DNA of 64,000 bases, taken from positions 992,001 to 1,056,000 of the forward strand of contig NZ_FNVX01000004.1 of the NCBI RefSeq assembly GCF_900104585.1, read 5' to 3'. Shown piece after piece: positions 62,415 through 64,000 of the stretch. This stretch comes from Bacteroides ihuae (lineage in GTDB: Bacteria; Bacteroidota; Bacteroidia; Bacteroidales; Bacteroidaceae). Position 1 is the stretch's first letter; every line of letters starts with the position of its first letter. The notes beneath the pieces are model-generated. The model saw only the letters and a program-made list of their open reading frames with translations. It was not told where the DNA came from and did no database searches. The translations under genes and the position numbers were made by a program.

Positions 62415-64000
62415 TTAATACCACTGAATATTACTTTGAGTCTGACTCCGTTGCTCCCATTTCAAATCTTGCAAAAGGCTTGCATTAGCACGAATCGTGA
62501 AGTTATAATATCGATAGGTTCCGATAGGAGAAATACTAGCCGACATATTCCAACAGTGCAAATCACGCGAAACAGTAAAAGCTGTCTGAATAATCTTTTT
62601 AGCCTCAAAGTCATATCCAGAATTAAAGCTCATGCTCCAACGATTGGATATCTTGATATTGCCCGAAGCACTCAGGTTTTGCGTATATTTATATGGATAA
62701 CGCATTGTTTCTTCATTGATATGCGCCGAAGTGTTTTCGCTAATATTAAAGGAGTAGCTTAAGTTCAACGACCAAGGCATTGTGAACAACTGATAGCCAT
62801 CAGCATCCAGCTTAGTTTTCTCTATCTTTTTGGTTTTGGTTTCCCCTTCCTCTTCCTGAGTACCTTCTGAATCCGTTTTCTCAGCATCGTTTTTCCCTTT
62901 CGTCTTATCATTCGCCTTTTCATCTTTTGAACCAAACAGTTTCTTCCAAGTGTCATTATTGAGCGTATAATTAAATGAAGAGCCCCATCCCTGGAAACGC
63001 CCGAAGCGCCCATATGACCATTCTGTGCGGTCACCGACCACCACCTTACCATTCTTATCAAATTGATAAGCATAAGTAGCAAAAGAAGAATTCAGGTTCA
63101 ATGTATAGTTCTTAGAAAACTTCAAACGCAAACGCAACGAGAGGTCACTCCAAGGTTTTGTCTCCGCCGCCATATTATAAGAGATACTACCTCCTAACTC
63201 ATCAATAAGGCTAACTTTACGGATAGAATCATTACGGGTTTTATACTTCATCTCAATATTATTGGAAAGGTCAAAACTAACCGTTCCCTGTCTACCTCTT
63301 CCCGGCACTCCAAACGCCTCATTAGCATAAGGAGAATAAGTAACAGTATCCAATTGATTCGAAGAATTGAGGTACGTATAAGATTCATAATAGCCATATT
63401 TGGAAGCGCCAAAATCAGGAGCCATGCTAAGACTAACCTGAGGAGTGATCACATGGCGTATTTGTATCTCTTTGCTCTTTGCAAAAAGAGGTTTATACAT
63501 TCCATAAAGTTTAGTACTCACCCCTAAGCTCGTATTGTAATTGTATACACGATGAAACCCATAGATAGTGTCCGTGGGAACATCCTCATTAGACGCATCC
63601 CTGCCTCTCATTACCTTACGAGTATACCATCTTTCAGTATAATTAAACGAAGGAGTGACATTCAAATATTTAAAGAGAGCGAAAGTGGCACTAACCGGAA
63701 CTGTATGACTCATCCCATTCTTCCAATCCTTTACCAAATTCGACTTAAAAAGCATATTATCTTTTGTATTAATGCTATTTGTTAAGCGTCCGGTATAACT
63801 AAGTGATATCTTCTCATACCAACGCTCATCACCCACAGCCGCTTTACGTTTAAAGGGATAGATACGGCTCAAAGAAATGTTAAGATCCGGCAATGTCACT
63901 GCAATAGAAGAATCTCGCAATGATTGGGAAATATTAAAAGTACTCGAGAGTGTCAATCCTTGATCAGGAAAGCTACGTGAGTAAGCAACACTCGATGTTT
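62415..64000 (-). CDS. LptD-like outer-membrane protein, C-terminal part (runs off the window)
   Basis: The frame is open from the right edge to the stop at 62415 (528 codons visible); the first in-window start-like codon is an internal TTG, so the true start is outside. The text is an outer-membrane beta-barrel: alternating strands with aromatic girdles (KISLSYTGRLTNSINTKD, VSATFALFKYLNVTPSFNYT, FTIRANASLLQDLKWEQRSQ). A charged Lys/Glu loop (about 62820-62940) lies near the C-terminal third. This matches the Bacteroidota LPS-assembly (LptD/OstA) proteins. It would insert lipopolysaccharide into the outer leaflet. Assignment rests on barrel pattern and remembered similarity. Confidence 0.75.
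   Translation of the reverse strand, partial: TSSVAYSRSFPDQGLTLSSTFNISQSLRDSSIAVTLPDLNISLSRIYPFKRKAAVGDERWYEKISLSYTGRLTNSINTKDNMLFKSNLVKDWKNGMSHTVPVSATFALFKYLNVTPSFNYTERWYTRKVMRGRDASNEDVPTDTIYGFHRVYNYNTSLGVSTKLYGMYKPLFAKSKEIQIRHVITPQVSLSMAPDFGASKYGYYESYTYLNSSNQLDTVTYSPYANEAFGVPGRGRQGTVSFDLSNNIEMKYKTRNDSIRKVSLIDELGGSISYNMAAETKPWSDLSLRLRLKFSKNYTLNLNSSFATYAYQFDKNGKVVVGDRTEWSYGRFGRFQGWGSSFNYTLNNDTWKKLFGSKDEKANDKTKGKNDAEKTDSEGTQEEEGETKTKKIEKTKLDADGYQLFTMPWSLNLSYSFNISENTSAHINEETMRYPYKYTQNLSASGNIKISNRWSMSFNSGYDFEAKKIIQTAFTVSRDLHCWNMSASISPIGTYRYYNFTIRANASLLQDLKWEQRSQTQSNIQWY

Overview
The window looks like a chromosomal segment of a gut Bacteroides. The evidence is a SusC/SusD polysaccharide utilization locus with a hybrid two-component regulator, many Bacteroidota-type -7 boxes (TAnnTTTG, in a few cases with a TTG 19-20 bp upstream), lipoprotein signals, the succinate-propionate pathway genes and an IS66 relic. 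All names are from reading the sequence; no database search was possible.

Layout. 1-12968 (minus strand) is a fructan/levan utilization locus: hybrid sensor-regulator, SusC, SusD, surface glycan-binding lipoprotein, two GH32 enzymes and the start of a sugar permease that runs off the left edge. The order matches the Bacteroides thetaiotaomicron levan locus (BT1754, BT1763-BT1758) as I recall it. 13184-24315 is mixed housekeeping and stress genes: drug exporter, LuxR regulator, carbonic anhydrase, metallo-hydrolase, pentapeptide protein, MsrB, an epimerase-lipocalin fusion, peroxiredoxin and a GlxA-type regulator. 24474-28738 carries gapA and a ppk1-ppx polyphosphate operon. 28740-35576 is an eroded accessory zone: an IS66 relic, a signal peptidase II gene, gene fragments, a KilA-N protein, two 49-bp palindromic repeats, several other palindromes and copies of a small-RNA-like element. 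35577-43718 holds topB and a TonB receptor/ABC uptake operon with an SUMT-like methyltransferase. 44053-53249 has the B12-dependent methylmalonyl-CoA mutase (mutA, mutB) and, divergently, a cobalamin riboswitch in front of a three-gene biotin-dependent carboxylase, which together form the succinyl-CoA to propionyl-CoA branch. 53255-64000 is core metabolism and informational genes: MATE exporter, lysS, gpsA, pgi, a HAD hydrolase, tRNA-Arg(CCG), asnA, ung and the C-terminal part of an LptD-like protein at the right edge.

The most interesting non-coding signal is a repeated module. A promoter, a roughly 65-nt two-hairpin RNA with a strong terminator and, about 50 bp further on, a tandem array of ACGGTT motifs spaced 21-22 bp (two helical turns) occur together at 35051-35254 and 59045-59268. 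A decayed third copy of the RNA part lies at 28926-28999. A different small-RNA or attenuator unit precedes topB (37691-37789). The tRNA-Arg carries an apparent A19-U56 replacement of the near-universal G19-C56 elbow pair.
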